64,000 nt of DNA from an uncultured bacterium. GTDB taxonomy: Bacteria > Bacteroidota > Bacteroidia > Bacteroidales > UBA932. The stretch covers positions 48,363 to 112,362 of the forward strand of contig CASGCS010000020.1 in assembly GCA_949300025.1 (NCBI GenBank). The letters are read 5' to 3'. Within the stretch, counting starts at the first letter, position 1; the number at the start of each line of letters is the position of its first letter. Below the pieces are notes generated by a model. That model had not been told where the DNA came from. It was given only the letters and a program-made list of their open reading frames with translations, and did not search any database. A program made the position numbers and the translations under genes. Below are positions 63,765 to 64,000 of the stretch, one piece after another.

Positions 63765-64000
63765 TACAATGAAGAGTTTGATCCTGGCTCAGGATGAACG
63801 CTAGCGGCAGGCTTAACACATGCAAGTCGAGGGGCAGCGGGTATTAACTTTCGGGTTGATATGCCGGCGACCGGCGCAAGGGTGCGTAACGCGTGAGCAA
63901 CATGCCCGCATCAGGGGGATAATCCGGAGAAATCCGGTCTAAACCGCCATAACGACATATCGAGGCATCTTGATATGTTTAAATTTCCGAAGGATGCGGA
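63765..64000 (+). rRNA. rrs: 16S ribosomal RNA, 5' part (cut by window end)
   Basis: The region holds GAAGAGTTTGATCCTGGCTC and the text AGGATGAACGCTAGCGGCAG typical of Bacteroidales 16S, then ACACATGCAAGTCGAGGGGC. The 5' end is placed by alignment with E. coli G6. The gene runs past the window. The variable region could give a genus but was not searched. Confidence 0.97.

Noticed and set aside
63582..63797. Open frame across the rRNA promoter and 16S start
   Set aside because: It starts in the -33 box and ends inside 16S rRNA, so it cannot be a real gene.
1..64000. CRISPR arrays, complete insertion sequences, prophage
   Set aside because: No regular spaced repeats, transposase, integrase or capsid-type genes were seen in the window.

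Overview
The window is a chromosome segment of a Bacteroidota bacterium, most likely order Bacteroidales. The evidence is the 16S rRNA start at the right edge, the repeated phylum-type promoter signature (TTG, about 18-20 nt, then TAnnTTTG), many SusC/TonB-type and lipoprotein signal sequences, and gene orders usual in this group. A pyruvate:ferredoxin oxidoreductase and an unusual Fe-S scaffold pair suggest an anaerobe. No phage, complete insertion sequence or CRISPR array was seen. The accessory signs are small: an HTH antitoxin remnant and a BspA-type leucine-rich-repeat remnant.

Layout. 0-9.6 kb: a NifX-like protein, a twin-ATPase ABC protein, a MalY/PatB C-S lyase, a umuDC-like pair, an SLC13 transporter, an M13 peptidase lipoprotein and an FKBP isomerase. 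9.6-14 kb: a GH3 lipoprotein, the HTH remnant, and a minus-strand GGGtGRT/NifU-like pair. 14-24.6 kb: an S9 peptidase, small membrane or secreted proteins, cysS-ssb, an L,D-transpeptidase, a coiled-coil lipoprotein, an M3 peptidase and a PurF-like protein. 24.6-29 kb: a candidate short RNA, then an isolated ribosomal block rplC-rplD-rplW-rplB-rpsS-rplV-rpsC. 29-33 kb: a serine hydrolase and a TonB-dependent receptor preceded by an FMN riboswitch. 33-41.4 kb: two divergent aromatic amino acid operons, pheA-aminotransferase-DAHP synthase/chorismate mutase-tyrA (minus) and aroB-aroD/aroA fusion-aroC (plus). 41.4-52 kb: a serine hydrolase lipoprotein, a metallo-hydrolase with ftcD, nifJ, fabD, tRNA-Arg, the LRR remnant, a carboxyltransferase and tRNA-His. 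52-61.7 kb: metH-metF converging on thrA-thrB-thrC. 61.8-64 kb: a DUF308 protein, a two-part chromate-type transporter, and the rrn promoter with the first part of 16S rRNA.

How it works together. The aromatic block covers most of the route from DAHP to Phe and Tyr (aroE and aroK are not here), and the thr and met blocks share the homoserine/one-carbon theme. Both minus-strand amino acid operons start with a short leader peptide rich in the operon's end products: Phe/Tyr ahead of pheA, Thr/Ile ahead of thrA. For pheA a competing terminator/antiterminator pair can be drawn, so ribosome-mediated attenuation is well supported.

Most notable observations: the FMN-riboswitch-controlled TonB receptor (candidate flavin uptake), the two leader-peptide attenuators, a UmuD homologue that begins near the processed UmuD' end and lacks both catalytic residues, an AroD-AroA fusion, a carboxyltransferase whose biotinyl-type domain lacks the biotin lysine, a PurF-like protein without the catalytic Cys, and a candidate short RNA ahead of the ribosomal block. 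All functions are inferred from sequence reading alone; no database search was run.
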